Below are positions 32,821 to 42,525 of a stretch of DNA of 64,000 bases, in pieces. The DNA lies in NCBI RefSeq assembly GCF_021030645.1, contig NZ_JACGCJ010000012.1, positions 1-64,000 of the forward strand. The letters are read 5' to 3'. The notes below the pieces were generated by a model. The model saw only the letters and a list, made by a program, of their open reading frames with translations. It searched no databases and was not told the origin of the DNA. The position numbers and the translations under genes are program-made. Positions within the stretch are counted from its first letter, which is position 1; every line of letters starts with the position of its first letter. This stretch comes from Agrilactobacillus fermenti (lineage in GTDB: Bacteria; Bacillota; Bacilli; Lactobacillales; Lactobacillaceae).

Positions 32821-33441
32821 ATGGCAAATCGCGGCATGTTAATTGTTTTATCCGGTCCCTCGGGCGTGGGGAAGGGGACTGTTCGCCAGGCGATGTTAAA
32901 GGATAAACCCCAAGATTTTAAATATTCAGTTTCAATGACAACTAGGAAAATGCGTCCTGGTGAGGTTGATGGTGTAGACTATTTTTTTCGTACCAAAGCG
33001 GAGTTCGAATCTGAAATTGCCAATGACGGTATGTTGGAGTTTGCTAAATATGTTGATAATTACTATGGGACACCACTAAAATATGTTAACGATACCTTGG
33101 CACAAGGCGTTGACGTTTTTTTGGAAATTGAAGTTAATGGGGCTATGCAGGTCCGCGAAAAATGTCCCGACGGCGTATTTATCTTCTTAACACCTCCGGA
33201 TTTAATGGCCCTTCGCGATCGAATTGTTAAACGCGGTACAGATGATGAAGCCACAATTGCAAAACGTTTGAATAAAGCACGCGAAGAAATTAAAATGATG
33301 CAAAACTATGATTATGCGGTTGTTAATGATAAAGTAGACTTAGCTGTTAAAAGAATTGAAAAAATCATCGAGAGTGAGCATTTAAGAGTCCCTCGGGTGA
33401 TTGATAATTATAAAAAGATGATAGGAGCGGTTAAAAAATGA
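32821..33441 (+). CDS. gmk: Guanylate kinase
   Basis: 206 residues. P-loop [15 protein letters not shown]-binding [19 protein letters not shown] and the lid region [16 protein letters not shown] are present. It converts GMP to GDP with ATP. It overlaps rpoZ by four bases; the order gmk-rpoZ-coaBC-priA-fmt-rsmB-stp-prkC-rsgA-rpe-thiN is the classic Firmicute cluster. Confidence 0.97.
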   Translation: MANRGMLIVLSGPSGVGKGTVRQAMLKDKPQDFKYSVSMTTRKMRPGEVDGVDYFFRTKAEFESEIANDGMLEFAKYVDNYYGTPLKYVNDTLAQGVDVFLEIEVNGAMQVREKCPDGVFIFLTPPDLMALRDRIVKRGTDDEATIAKRLNKAREEIKMMQNYDYAVVNDKVDLAVKRIEKIIESEHLRVPRVIDNYKKMIGAVKK

Positions 33442-33689
33442 TTTCTTATCCTTCAATCGATAAGTTACTAGACCAGGTTGATTCACGGTATTCGCTAGCA
33501 GTTCTAGCAGCAAAACGTGCCCATGAACTTGAAGCGGGCGATGTGAAAATGTTAAGCTCATATGAATCACCAAAATCTGTTGGTCAGGCTTTGGAAGAGA
33601 TTGCAGATGGAAAAGTTGTAATTGATCCAAGTTCTATTATGTTGGAAAAAGAAGCCGAGAAGCTTGACGATGAAGAAAAAAATGAGTAA
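33438..33689 (+). CDS. rpoZ: RNA polymerase omega subunit
   Basis: 83 residues. The N-terminus [20 protein letters not shown], then AAKRAHELE and the [15 protein letters not shown] segment, is diagnostic for omega, which chaperones assembly of the beta-prime subunit. The start overlaps the gmk stop. The tail is acidic. Confidence 0.96.
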   Translation: MISYPSIDKLLDQVDSRYSLAVLAAKRAHELEAGDVKMLSSYESPKSVGQALEEIADGKVVIDPSSIMLEKEAEKLDDEEKNE

Positions 33690-33699
33690 TTATAATTTC

Positions 33700-33731
33700 A
33701 CTCTTCCCATTTTGTGGTGAAGGGTTTTTTT
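33700..33731 (+). terminator. Hairpin terminator between rpoZ and coaBC
   Basis: ACTCTTC-CCA pairs with TGG-T-GAAGGGT (one bulge) and ends in a T7 run. Since the cluster continues on the same strand, it may act as an attenuator. Confidence 0.6.
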
Positions 33732-33755
33732 ATATTAAGTAACTGGGGTGGAAAA

Positions 33756-34964
33756 ATGTTCAACCAAAAACATGTGGCTGTGTTTATTAGTGGTGGTATT
33801 GCGGCGTACAAAGTACCAATACTGGTGCGATTATTACAAAAATCCGGTGCTGAAGTGCGCGTCATCATGACCTCTGCAGCCCAAAAATTTGTGACTCCCT
33901 TTGTGTTTGAGTCTCTGTTACACGAACATACTTATACAGATATGTTTGATGATCCCCAAAATTTGCCAGTGGTGCATATTGAGTTAGCTGATTGGACGGA
34001 TATTGCAATTTTTGTGCCTGCAACTGCAAATGTTATTGCTAAGCTTGCTAACGGCATTGCGGATGATTTGGCTACTACAACTTGGCTAGCGATAAATAAA
34101 TCCAAGTATGTTGTGCCGGCAATGAACACGAAGATGCTGACGAATCCAGTCACACAACGTAACTTGACATTATTGCGACAAGATGGCACGGCCATTTTAC
34201 CGACCGATAATGGACAATTAGCCGAAGGATACAGTGGGCAAGGTAGAATGCTAGAACCTCAAGCAATTTTTGATTACCTTGAATTTCAAGAAAGCATTGC
34301 CCATGCAACTTCTAAAATTAAAAATAAAAAAATTTTGATCACAGCTGGTGGAACTAAAGAGCGAATCGATCCTGTTCGCTATATTACTAATGATTCTTCT
34401 GGTAAAATGGGCTATGCTCTGGCTAAAGCGGCCGCCTTAGCTGGGGCACAAGTCTATTTAATTAGTACCAATGCGTCTCGTGTAGTGCCACATGGGGTAA
34501 AAGCACAATATGTTCAATCAGCTCTTGAAATGCAACAGGCAGTTAAAAAAATCTTTGCTACTGTCGATGTGGTAATCATGGCAGCGGCTGTTTCTGACTA
34601 CCGACCTGAAAAAAAATGGTCCAAAAAAATAAAAAAAGGCACAGCTAATGATTTGACGGATTTAAAACTTGTAAAAAATCCAGATATTTTGGCTAGCTTA
34701 GGCGAAGAAAAGCAGCATCAATATTTAGTTGGGTTTGCAGCTGAAACTAATGATTTAGAGACTTACGCAAATCAAAAACTAACACGTAAACATGCAGATA
34801 TGATTATTGCGAATGATGTCAGCAAACAGGAGCTGGGTTTCAACAGTGATTTTAATGCTGTAACTGTGTTAACGCATTCCAGTAAACCTATCCGCCTGCC
34901 AGTGGCGGCAAAAAGCCAGTTGGCTACAAAAATCATTGATTTAATCGCACAACATATTAGTTGA
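33756..34964 (+). CDS. coaBC: Phosphopantothenoylcysteine decarboxylase / synthetase
   Basis: 402 residues from ATG 33756 after GGGGTGG. The flavin-dependent decarboxylase half has FISGGIAAYK and PAMNTKM; the ligase half begins about residue 190 with ILITAGGTKERIDPVRYITN and has MAAAVSDYRPE and VKNPDIL. The two activities turn phosphopantothenate and cysteine into phosphopantetheine for coenzyme A. Usual length and fused form. Confidence 0.96.
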   Translation: MFNQKHVAVFISGGIAAYKVPILVRLLQKSGAEVRVIMTSAAQKFVTPFVFESLLHEHTYTDMFDDPQNLPVVHIELADWTDIAIFVPATANVIAKLANGIADDLATTTWLAINKSKYVVPAMNTKMLTNPVTQRNLTLLRQDGTAILPTDNGQLAEGYSGQGRMLEPQAIFDYLEFQESIAHATSKIKNKKILITAGGTKERIDPVRYITNDSSGKMGYALAKAAALAGAQVYLISTNASRVVPHGVKAQYVQSALEMQQAVKKIFATVDVVIMAAAVSDYRPEKKWSKKIKKGTANDLTDLKLVKNPDILASLGEEKQHQYLVGFAAETNDLETYANQKLTRKHADMIIANDVSKQELGFNSDFNAVTVLTHSSKPIRLPVAAKSQLATKIIDLIAQHIS

Positions 34965-34973
34965 GGTGTTTCC

Positions 34974-37388
34974 ATGATAATTATTGCAAGCGTGATTGTC
35001 GATGTACCAGTTGCACAAACAAACCGACCTTTCGATTATCTTGTGCCAGAAGTTTATGCTAATAATTTAGCGGTTGGCATGCGTGTTTCAGTCCCATTTG
35101 GAAAAGGCGATCGGTTATTGCAAGGATATGTTATTGGCTTAAAAAAGGCACAAACAAAGCCTCATAATTTAAAAAAAATTGAACATGTCATTGATCTTGA
35201 ACCAGTTTTAAATGAAGAATTATTGCAATTATCTGACTGGTTAGCAAAAAAAACATTTTCTTTTCGAATCAGCAGCTTGCAAACAATCTTACCTGGTGTC
35301 ATGAGGGGAAAATACCATAAATATGCTCAAGTCACTGATACTGAGGATCCAAAAGTTAAAAGTGTCTTTAAGCACCAACGAATGATCGAAATCACTGATC
35401 AACTGGATGCACAGGTGATCAGTGATTTAATGCGCTGGCGCCAAGCTGGAAAAGTAAAGTTTGAATATGCAGTTGAGAACCAAGCACGAGTAAAAAAACA
35501 AAAGGCAATTATCTTGGACCATAGTGGTCAGGAATATGAAAAATTGAGTCAAAAGCTGCGCAAAAGAGCTCCAAAACAGGCAGCTGTTCTGGCTTATTTA
35601 GCGAGAGAAGCAAAAGAACAAAAACATATTTTATTACAAGTTTTAAATAAAAAATTTTCTAGTTCGGCCATTAGAAGTTTAGTTGAAAAATCAATTCTTA
35701 CAGAACAAAACGTGGAAGTAAAGCGTGAAGTGATTCCTACTGATAAAGCATTCGTTCATGAACATGATAAGCCGCTGCTTCCGGACCAGCAAAAGGCAGT
35801 TATTGCTATTAACCAAGCTACAGCAGCTAAAGCAAAAAAAGTTTTTTTGTTGGAAGGTGTGACTGGATCCGGCAAAACAGAAGTTTATCTTCAGAGTATT
35901 AAAGCTGTATTAGCAAAGGGAAGAACAGCCTTAATGTTAGTACCAGAGATTGCCTTGACACCTCAAATGGTTCAACGAGTTTATGCACGATTTGGTCATC
36001 AAGTTGCTGTTTTGCATAGTGGCTTATCCAATGGTGAAAAATATGATGAATGGCGCCGAATCAATGCCAATGAAGCTCGAGTGGTAGTTGGCGCTCGGTC
36101 AGCAATTTTTGCACCTTTGAAGAATATTGGCTTAATTATTATGGATGAAGAACATGAATACAGTTATAAACAAGAAGATACGCCTCGTTATCATGCGCGT
36201 GATGTTGCTTTGCATCGTGCTCAAGTGCACAATTGTCCGGTGGTATTAGGAAGTGCGACGCCTTCATTAGAGTCTCGTGCCCGAGCTGAAAAGGGTGTTT
36301 ACCAACTCTTACTTTTGCCACAGAGGGTGAATCAGGCTCCACTGCCACATGTGCATATTGTAGATATGCGTGAAAATATTGAAAAACATCGAACACTAGA
36401 TTTTTCACGGGCATTATCTGATGCAATCACAGTGCGTTTGGCCAAAAAAGAACAAAGTGTTCTGATGCTGAATCGTCGTGGTTTTTCTTCATTTGTTATG
36501 TGTCGTAATTGTGGCTATGTCGCTAAATGCCCTAACTGTGATATCTCATTGACCCTACACATGTCTTCGCATACGTTGAAATGTCACTATTGTGGACATG
36601 AGGAGCAAATACCAAAAACTTGCCCCAACTGTCATAGTCAAAAAATTCGTTATTATGGTACAGGAACTGAAAAAGTAGCTCAAGAATTAAAACAAATGTA
36701 TCCTGAAGCACGGATTATTCGAATGGATGTTGATACCACTAGGCGTAAAGGTGCTTATGAGCAGTTACTAAAAAAGTTCGAGAAACGTGAAGCCGATATC
36801 TTACTTGGAACGCAGATGATTGCTAAGGGATTGGATTTTCCTAATGTCACATTAGTAGGCGTCATCAATGCGGATACGGCCTTAGGGTTGCCGGATTTTC
36901 GCGCCAGTGAGCGGACTTTTCAGTTATTGACCCAGGTTTCTGGTCGAGCTGGACGCGGTTCTAAAAAAGGTGAGGTTTATGTACAGTCATATAATCCAGA
37001 TCACTATGCAATTAAATTGGCACAGAAACAAGATTATGAACAATTCTTTCGACAAGAAATGCGTTTGCGGCACGAAGGTGGCTATCCTCCGTATTATTTC
37101 ACGGTATTACTACAAACGACGCATCCCGATGAAAGTCAAGCAGCAAAGGCTGCTTACAGTATTTTAAAGGCAATCCAACCCTATCTTAGCGAACAAGCAA
37201 TTATACTTGGGCCAACGCCCAAAGCAATTGCCCGCGTCAAAAATCAATATTATTACCAAATAATTATAAAATATAAAAATGAACCAAAATTAGCTGTAGG
37301 TTTGAATCATATTCTGGAACTTTCAGCCAAGGCTCATGATCGGTTATTAAAAATTGCCATTGATCGTGAACCATTACAATTCATTTAG
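34974..37388 (+). CDS. priA: Primosomal helicase PriA
   Basis: 804 residues. The N-terminal DNA 3'-end-binding domain (FDYLVPEVYANNLAVGMRV) is followed by Walker A LLEGVTGSGKTEVYL, the DEEH box in IIMDEEHEYSYKQ, and paired zinc-binding cysteines (CRNCGYVAKCPNC, CHYCGHEEQIPKTCPNC). PriA restarts stalled replication forks. It begins 10 bases after coaBC and ends just before fmt. Confidence 0.97.
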   Translation: MIIIASVIVDVPVAQTNRPFDYLVPEVYANNLAVGMRVSVPFGKGDRLLQGYVIGLKKAQTKPHNLKKIEHVIDLEPVLNEELLQLSDWLAKKTFSFRISSLQTILPGVMRGKYHKYAQVTDTEDPKVKSVFKHQRMIEITDQLDAQVISDLMRWRQAGKVKFEYAVENQARVKKQKAIILDHSGQEYEKLSQKLRKRAPKQAAVLAYLAREAKEQKHILLQVLNKKFSSSAIRSLVEKSILTEQNVEVKREVIPTDKAFVHEHDKPLLPDQQKAVIAINQATAAKAKKVFLLEGVTGSGKTEVYLQSIKAVLAKGRTALMLVPEIALTPQMVQRVYARFGHQVAVLHSGLSNGEKYDEWRRINANEARVVVGARSAIFAPLKNIGLIIMDEEHEYSYKQEDTPRYHARDVALHRAQVHNCPVVLGSATPSLESRARAEKGVYQLLLLPQRVNQAPLPHVHIVDMRENIEKHRTLDFSRALSDAITVRLAKKEQSVLMLNRRGFSSFVMCRNCGYVAKCPNCDISLTLHMSSHTLKCHYCGHEEQIPKTCPNCHSQKIRYYGTGTEKVAQELKQMYPEARIIRMDVDTTRRKGAYEQLLKKFEKREADILLGTQMIAKGLDFPNVTLVGVINADTALGLPDFRASERTFQLLTQVSGRAGRGSKKGEVYVQSYNPDHYAIKLAQKQDYEQFFRQEMRLRHEGGYPPYYFTVLLQTTHPDESQAAKAAYSILKAIQPYLSEQAIILGPTPKAIARVKNQYYYQIIIKYKNEPKLAVGLNHILELSAKAHDRLLKIAIDREPLQFI

Positions 37389-37403
37389 AAAGTAGTGATT
37401 TTG

Positions 37404-38366
37404 ATGACTTCAGTTATTTTCATGGGAACTCCAGAATTTTCAGTTACCGTACTAGCTGGTTTGTTAGAGGCAAATTATGATATTCAAGCAGTTGTCACAC
37501 AGCCAGACAAGCCAGTCGGGCGCAAAAAGAAATTGCAGGCGGCCCCCGTTAAAGTGTTTGCTCAAGCACATCAATTAAAAATATTTCAGCCAGAAAAGTT
37601 GGGTGGCAGTTCAACAGCTGATTTCATAAAATCAGTGCAACCAGATTTGATCATTACGGCAGCCTTTGGTCAGTTTTTACCAACGTCAGTGTTGCGCAGT
37701 GCTAAAGTTGCTGCAGTCAATGTTCACGGCTCGCTGCTGCCTAAGTATCGTGGTGGTGCGCCGATTCAAATGGCAATTATGAACGGTGAATCAACAACAG
37801 GAATTACAATTATGTATATGGCTAAGAAAATGGATGCTGGTGATATTTTAGCGCAGCAAGCGGTGCCGATTACTGAAGATGAAACTTCTGACTCACTCTT
37901 CAAAAAAATGAGTCTTGTTGGACGTGATCTGCTGTTAGCAACTTTGCCAAAAGTGATAGCTAACGAAGTCACTGCACGACCTCAAAATGAAGCTGAAGCA
38001 ACATTTGCTTACAATCTTAAACCCGAACAGGAAATTTTAGATTTTAAACAATCAGCAATTCAACTAGATCGCCAAATTCGAGCTTTAAACTCAGATCCAG
38101 TTGCTTATACTTATTTCAAGGGTATGCGCACAAAGATTTGGTTTGCACGACCTGTTGAAGTTTCACATTCAGCAACCCCCGGATCGGTATTAAGTAAAAC
38201 AAAAAAACAACTTGTACTGGCAACCGGTGATTCTAAAATGGGGTTGGCAATCGAACAGCTACAACCTGCTGGTAAAAACGTGATGCCCATCTCAGCATAT
38301 TTAAACGGTGCTGGTCAAAATATTGCCGTAGGAGATCAGTTAATAACGGAGGAGACAAGCCATTAA
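37404..38366 (+). CDS. fmt: Methionyl-tRNA formyltransferase
   Basis: 320 residues. Substrate loop and catalytic region NVHGSLLPKYRGGAPIQMAIMNGE, and ITIMYMAKKMDAGDIL, are typical. It formylates initiator Met-tRNA using 10-formyl-THF. ATG 37404 is taken as the start, giving MTSVIFMGTPEFSV; a GTG at 37395 is an alternative. It overlaps the first codons of rsmB. Confidence 0.96.
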   Translation: MTSVIFMGTPEFSVTVLAGLLEANYDIQAVVTQPDKPVGRKKKLQAAPVKVFAQAHQLKIFQPEKLGGSSTADFIKSVQPDLIITAAFGQFLPTSVLRSAKVAAVNVHGSLLPKYRGGAPIQMAIMNGESTTGITIMYMAKKMDAGDILAQQAVPITEDETSDSLFKKMSLVGRDLLLATLPKVIANEVTARPQNEAEATFAYNLKPEQEILDFKQSAIQLDRQIRALNSDPVAYTYFKGMRTKIWFARPVEVSHSATPGSVLSKTKKQLVLATGDSKMGLAIEQLQPAGKNVMPISAYLNGAGQNIAVGDQLITEETSH

Positions 38367-39708
38367 CCAGTCAGCAAGAAAACTAGCAATTGAAATACTA
38401 TTGTCTGTTTTAAAAAAGCAAGCTTATTCAAATATTGAGTTGGATCAGGCTATCAAACATCATGCCCTGAAACCACAGGATCGACATTTGCTAACAAACA
38501 TCGTCTATGGTGTCTTACAGCAAAAATATCTATTGGATTTTCAACTCGCACCCTTTATCAAAAAACCGCAAAAAATGGATGACTGGGTTCAAATTTTATT
38601 GGAAACAGCAGTTTATCAAATGAAATACTTGACGCGTATTCCAATTCGGGCGGTTATTTACGAAAGTGTTCAAATTGCAAAGCGCCGCGGTCATCAAGGG
38701 GTTGCCAAACTTGTTAATGCCATATTACGTAATGTTCAACGCCAAGGATGGCGTGATCTAGCTGATATTCAAGATCAGTGGGCGCGTTTGAGTATTGAAT
38801 ACAGCATACCCGTATCTTTGATCCACCAACTAAACCAGGATTTGGGCTCAGAAAAAACTGTTCAAATTTTAACTTCAATTAATACCGTCCCCAAAATTAG
38901 TTTACGTGTTAATGAGGTGGTAATATCTCGGAAAGAATTGCAAGAAGCATTACTTGACGTTGATATTCACACAACCGAAAGCGTGATCTCGCCTCAAGGT
39001 TTAATCACAACAACTGGTGTCAGTGAACTAACCCAAACAGAATTATTTAAAACTGGGGCATTTACATTTCAGGACGAAAGCGCTCAGTTAGTCGTGCCAG
39101 CTTTGCAAGTGCAACCAGGAGATCAGGTATTAGATGCGTGTGCTGCACCCGGTGGCAAAACAATGCAGATTGCTGCCAACCTTTCTGCTTCTGCTGGTGG
39201 TCAAGTGACTGCTTTAGATTTATATGAACATAAGGTAAAATTAATTCAACAAAACGTTCAAAGAATGCACTTAAATTCAGTTGTCAAAACTCGGTTGCTT
39301 GATGCGACAACAGCTGACACCAAATTTTTGGAAGAGACATTTGATCGTATTTTAGTAGATGCACCTTGTTCTGGTATTGGTCTATTGCGACGCAAACCAG
39401 AGATACGTTACCGTAAAGAATTAACTGACTTCGTGAATTTAAAAAAGGTTCAATTACAGATTCTCAATTCAGTGGCAAAAACTTTGAAACGCGGTGGTAC
39501 TATGGTTTATAGTACCTGTACCATTATTAAACAGGAAAATGAAATGGTTGTTGAAAATTTTTTAAAACACCATTCTGATTTTGAGTTAACAAAAACATAT
39601 TCAACAGTGGCGCTGAAATCAAAATCGAATGAAAAGTCGCTACACATTTATCCGGATGACTATCATTCAGATGGCTTTTTCATTGCTACATTGAAACGGA
39701 AATCTTGA
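38362..39708 (+). CDS. rsmB: 16S rRNA (cytosine-967) methyltransferase RsmB, probable ATT start
   Basis: The family domains are clear: a NusB-like RNA-binding N-terminus, then SAM motif I LDACAAPGGKTMQIA, DAPCSGIGLLRRKPE and STCTIIKQENE. The first canonical start in frame is TTG 38401, but that cuts into the conserved N-terminal helix. In-frame sequence upstream reads NQSARKLAIEILLSVLKKQ and is closed by a stop at 38344. The only start position with a ribosome site is ATT 38362 (GGAGG nine bases before), overlapping the fmt stop, which gives about 448 residues. Confidence 0.88.
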   Translation: MNQSARKLAIEILLSVLKKQAYSNIELDQAIKHHALKPQDRHLLTNIVYGVLQQKYLLDFQLAPFIKKPQKMDDWVQILLETAVYQMKYLTRIPIRAVIYESVQIAKRRGHQGVAKLVNAILRNVQRQGWRDLADIQDQWARLSIEYSIPVSLIHQLNQDLGSEKTVQILTSINTVPKISLRVNEVVISRKELQEALLDVDIHTTESVISPQGLITTTGVSELTQTELFKTGAFTFQDESAQLVVPALQVQPGDQVLDACAAPGGKTMQIAANLSASAGGQVTALDLYEHKVKLIQQNVQRMHLNSVVKTRLLDATTADTKFLEETFDRILVDAPCSGIGLLRRKPEIRYRKELTDFVNLKKVQLQILNSVAKTLKRGGTMVYSTCTIIKQENEMVVENFLKHHSDFELTKTYSTVALKSKSNEKSLHIYPDDYHSDGFFIATLKRKS

Positions 39709-39717
39709 GGTGAAAAG

Positions 39718-40464
39718 ATGAAATTTGCCTTTCGTACCGATGTTGGTCGTAAGCGGCAAAGCAATCAAGACTCGGTAGGTGTATTTGAAAACGAAGCTGG
39801 CGCGCATATTGCCGTTGTAGCAGATGGTATGGGTGGCCATCAGGGCGGTGACGTTGCTTCGGAAATGGTTGTTTCACATCTAGGTGACAATTTTCGAAAT
39901 AATCAAGCAACTAATATTGATGAATTAGTTCGTTGGCTCGTTTTTGAGTTAAATTCAGAAAATAAGCGTATTTTAGAAACAGCACATACTCACGCCAACT
40001 TGTCAGGCATGGGTACGACGTTTGTGGCTACGTTAATGGTTGCTGATACATATATCGTGGCAAATATCGGAGATTCTAGGTGTTATCGCCTACGCGAAAA
40101 CCAGCTCAAACAATTAACAGAGGATCATTCGTTAGTCAACGAGCTGGTAAAACATGGCGATATTTCTCCGGAAGATGCAAAAAATCACCCTCAAAAGAAT
40201 TTAATTACGCGCTCATTAGGTATCTCAAAAAATGTTGATGCTGATGTCACAATCTTTCACAGCTATCCACAAGATTATTTGTTGCTTTGTTCAGACGGCT
40301 TAACAAATATGGTAAGCGATATAGAAATTCAGACGGTCCTTGAATCTGACGTTGATCTCCAAACAAAATGTGATCGTCTGATTGACCTTGCAAACACCCA
40401 TGGCGGTTTAGATAATATAACGGCATTGTTGATTTATGACGATTCGCAGGTGGATGCTTCATGA
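39718..40464 (+). CDS. stp: PP2C-type Ser/Thr protein phosphatase
   Basis: 248 residues. Metal-binding signatures RKRQSNQDS, VADGMGGHQGGD, GMGTTFVATL, NIGDSRCYR and the final GGLDNITALL are complete. It reverses phosphorylation by the adjacent PASTA kinase. GAGGTG precedes ATG 39718; the stop overlaps the kinase start by four bases, so the two are made together. Confidence 0.96.
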   Translation: MKFAFRTDVGRKRQSNQDSVGVFENEAGAHIAVVADGMGGHQGGDVASEMVVSHLGDNFRNNQATNIDELVRWLVFELNSENKRILETAHTHANLSGMGTTFVATLMVADTYIVANIGDSRCYRLRENQLKQLTEDHSLVNELVKHGDISPEDAKNHPQKNLITRSLGISKNVDADVTIFHSYPQDYLLLCSDGLTNMVSDIEIQTVLESDVDLQTKCDRLIDLANTHGGLDNITALLIYDDSQVDAS

Positions 40465-42512
40465 TGGAAAAAGGTTATTTATTAGACAAGCGGTACTTGT
40501 TGATTCGTCCAATTGGCGAGGGCGGCATGGCCAATGTTTATCTTGCTCATGATCAAAAGAATGATCAAGATGTCGCTGTTAAAATCTTGCATATGGATTT
40601 ACAGAATGATCCAAATACAAAGAAGCGGTTTCAACGTGAAGCCAGTGCCTCATCAAAACTGAATCACCCCAGTATTGTAAAAGTTTATAATATTGGTGAA
40701 GATGCTGGTATGAGCTATATCGTGATGGAATATGTGACAGGCATGGATCTCAAACATTATATTGATCAAAACTTTCCAATACCTTATCGCAAAGTAATCG
40801 ATATTATGAAACAAATATTATCTGCTGTTCAAGCTGCTCATGATCATGACATTATTCATCGAGATTTAAAACCGCAAAATATTATGATTGACAAAAATGA
40901 TCATATAAAAATTGCTGATTTTGGAATTGCGGTTGCTCTCCATGACAATTCTTTGACTCAAACTAATACGTTATTAGGATCTGTTCATTACCTATCCCCT
41001 GAGCAGGCTAAAGGTAGTATGGCCACGAAACAATCAGATATCTATGCATTGGGTATTATTCTTTACGAGATGTTAACTGGCAAAGTTCCATTTGAAGGTG
41101 AATCTGCTGTTTCAATTGCAATCAAACATTTTCAAGACGAGATTCCTTCGGTTCAAGCGCTAGACCCCCGGATTCCACAGCCCTTAGAAAATGTGGTTTT
41201 ACATGCGACGGCCAAAGATCCTCATGATCGTTACAAGAGTGCAGCTGAAATGGCCGTTGATCTCAGTACCTCGCTAGATAAAAAGCGGGCGAATGAACCC
41301 AAATTTGTGCCAAACAGCAATTCAGATCTAGATGAAACAAAAGTCATTCAAATCCCCAAAAATCCAGATTTAGCCGATAAAGTTGTGCCTAATAAACACG
41401 AGGAACAACTTAAAGCAGACAAAAAATGGTGGACTTTTTTAAAAAAACGTCGATTTTGGATGGCTTTTGGATTGGCCTTGCTTGTTTTCATTTTGGCGGT
41501 GGGATTTATTATTGGAACTACTAAAAAAAATGTTGAGATTCCTGATTTGACCGGGATGTCAGAGACGCAGGCTAAATCTGTATTAACAGATAATCATTTA
41601 AAAATCGGTGATATCAGTCATCAATATGATAATGACGTGCAAAAAGATCGTGTGATCCGTAGTTACCCTAAAAAGAACATGGTTGTTAAAGAACAAAGCA
41701 AAGTTAATCTCTTGATCAGTCAAGGGCCTAAAAAAGTCCGTATTAGTAATTACGTGGGACAAAATTATACTCAAATTCGCAAAAAACTGATGAAGCTTGG
41801 TTTTACCGTTCGTAAAAACGAGACATCTTCAACAAAGTATGCTGCCGGACAGATTATGAACCAAGATGTACCTGAGGGTAAAAAGGTGATTCCCCAGGAA
41901 ACAATCATCACATTGACGGTTAGCTCGGGACGAGCATTTTTTAACTTACGTGATTTAACGAACTACACCCAAAAGAGTGTTCAGGACTATGCTAATGAGA
42001 AGGGTCTCGTGTTAAACATTACATCTCAATATTCCGATACAGTTGAAAAAGGGTTAGTGATCTCACAAACACCTGTTGCCGGAACAAGGCTTAGTAAGGG
42101 CAGCAGTTTAAATGTCGTTATTTCTCTAGGTGAAAAAAATAAAGCCCCTGAGCAAGTTAGCTTTAATAAAACGATTACCATACCCTTTAACCCTAAGACT
42201 GCTACACAGGTAAATACAGCTGATATTACTAATCCAAATGACAATGGGGTAACTGCTTCTTCAAGCAGTTCTAGCGCCAGTGCCAGCACATCAACAAGTA
42301 GTTCAACAACCACAACGCCAGTTCACGAAAATCATGTCACTATCTTCATTCAAGATGAAACACACAATATCGGTGATGTCTATCGGCAAATGGTTATCAC
42401 ACAAACTACCAATATTACTTTAACGTTTACTGTTAAAGGTAATGAGTCAGCATATTACAAAGTTGTACGTGATGGAGATGTGATCTTGACCGATGAAGTC
42501 AAGCCTAGTTGA
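40461..42512 (+). CDS. prkC: PASTA-domain Ser/Thr protein kinase
   Basis: 683 residues. The kinase domain (1-270) has GEGGMANVYLAHD, the VAVKIL lysine, HRDLKPQNIM and ADFGIAVAL. A membrane helix (about 333-353) leads to three PASTA repeats (about 357-420, 425-490, 497-560), which sense muropeptides or lipid II in this family. A Ser/Thr-rich linker and a beta-rich end of about 60 residues follow, beyond the last PASTA unit. It governs cell-wall synthesis and division with Stp. ATG 40461 and 40464 are both possible. Confidence 0.96.
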   Translation: MMEKGYLLDKRYLLIRPIGEGGMANVYLAHDQKNDQDVAVKILHMDLQNDPNTKKRFQREASASSKLNHPSIVKVYNIGEDAGMSYIVMEYVTGMDLKHYIDQNFPIPYRKVIDIMKQILSAVQAAHDHDIIHRDLKPQNIMIDKNDHIKIADFGIAVALHDNSLTQTNTLLGSVHYLSPEQAKGSMATKQSDIYALGIILYEMLTGKVPFEGESAVSIAIKHFQDEIPSVQALDPRIPQPLENVVLHATAKDPHDRYKSAAEMAVDLSTSLDKKRANEPKFVPNSNSDLDETKVIQIPKNPDLADKVVPNKHEEQLKADKKWWTFLKKRRFWMAFGLALLVFILAVGFIIGTTKKNVEIPDLTGMSETQAKSVLTDNHLKIGDISHQYDNDVQKDRVIRSYPKKNMVVKEQSKVNLLISQGPKKVRISNYVGQNYTQIRKKLMKLGFTVRKNETSSTKYAAGQIMNQDVPEGKKVIPQETIITLTVSSGRAFFNLRDLTNYTQKSVQDYANEKGLVLNITSQYSDTVEKGLVISQTPVAGTRLSKGSSLNVVISLGEKNKAPEQVSFNKTITIPFNPKTATQVNTADITNPNDNGVTASSSSSSASASTSTSSSTTTTPVHENHVTIFIQDETHNIGDVYRQMVITQTTNITLTFTVKGNESAYYKVVRDGDVILTDEVKPS

Positions 42513-42525
42513 CAAAGGAGACGGC

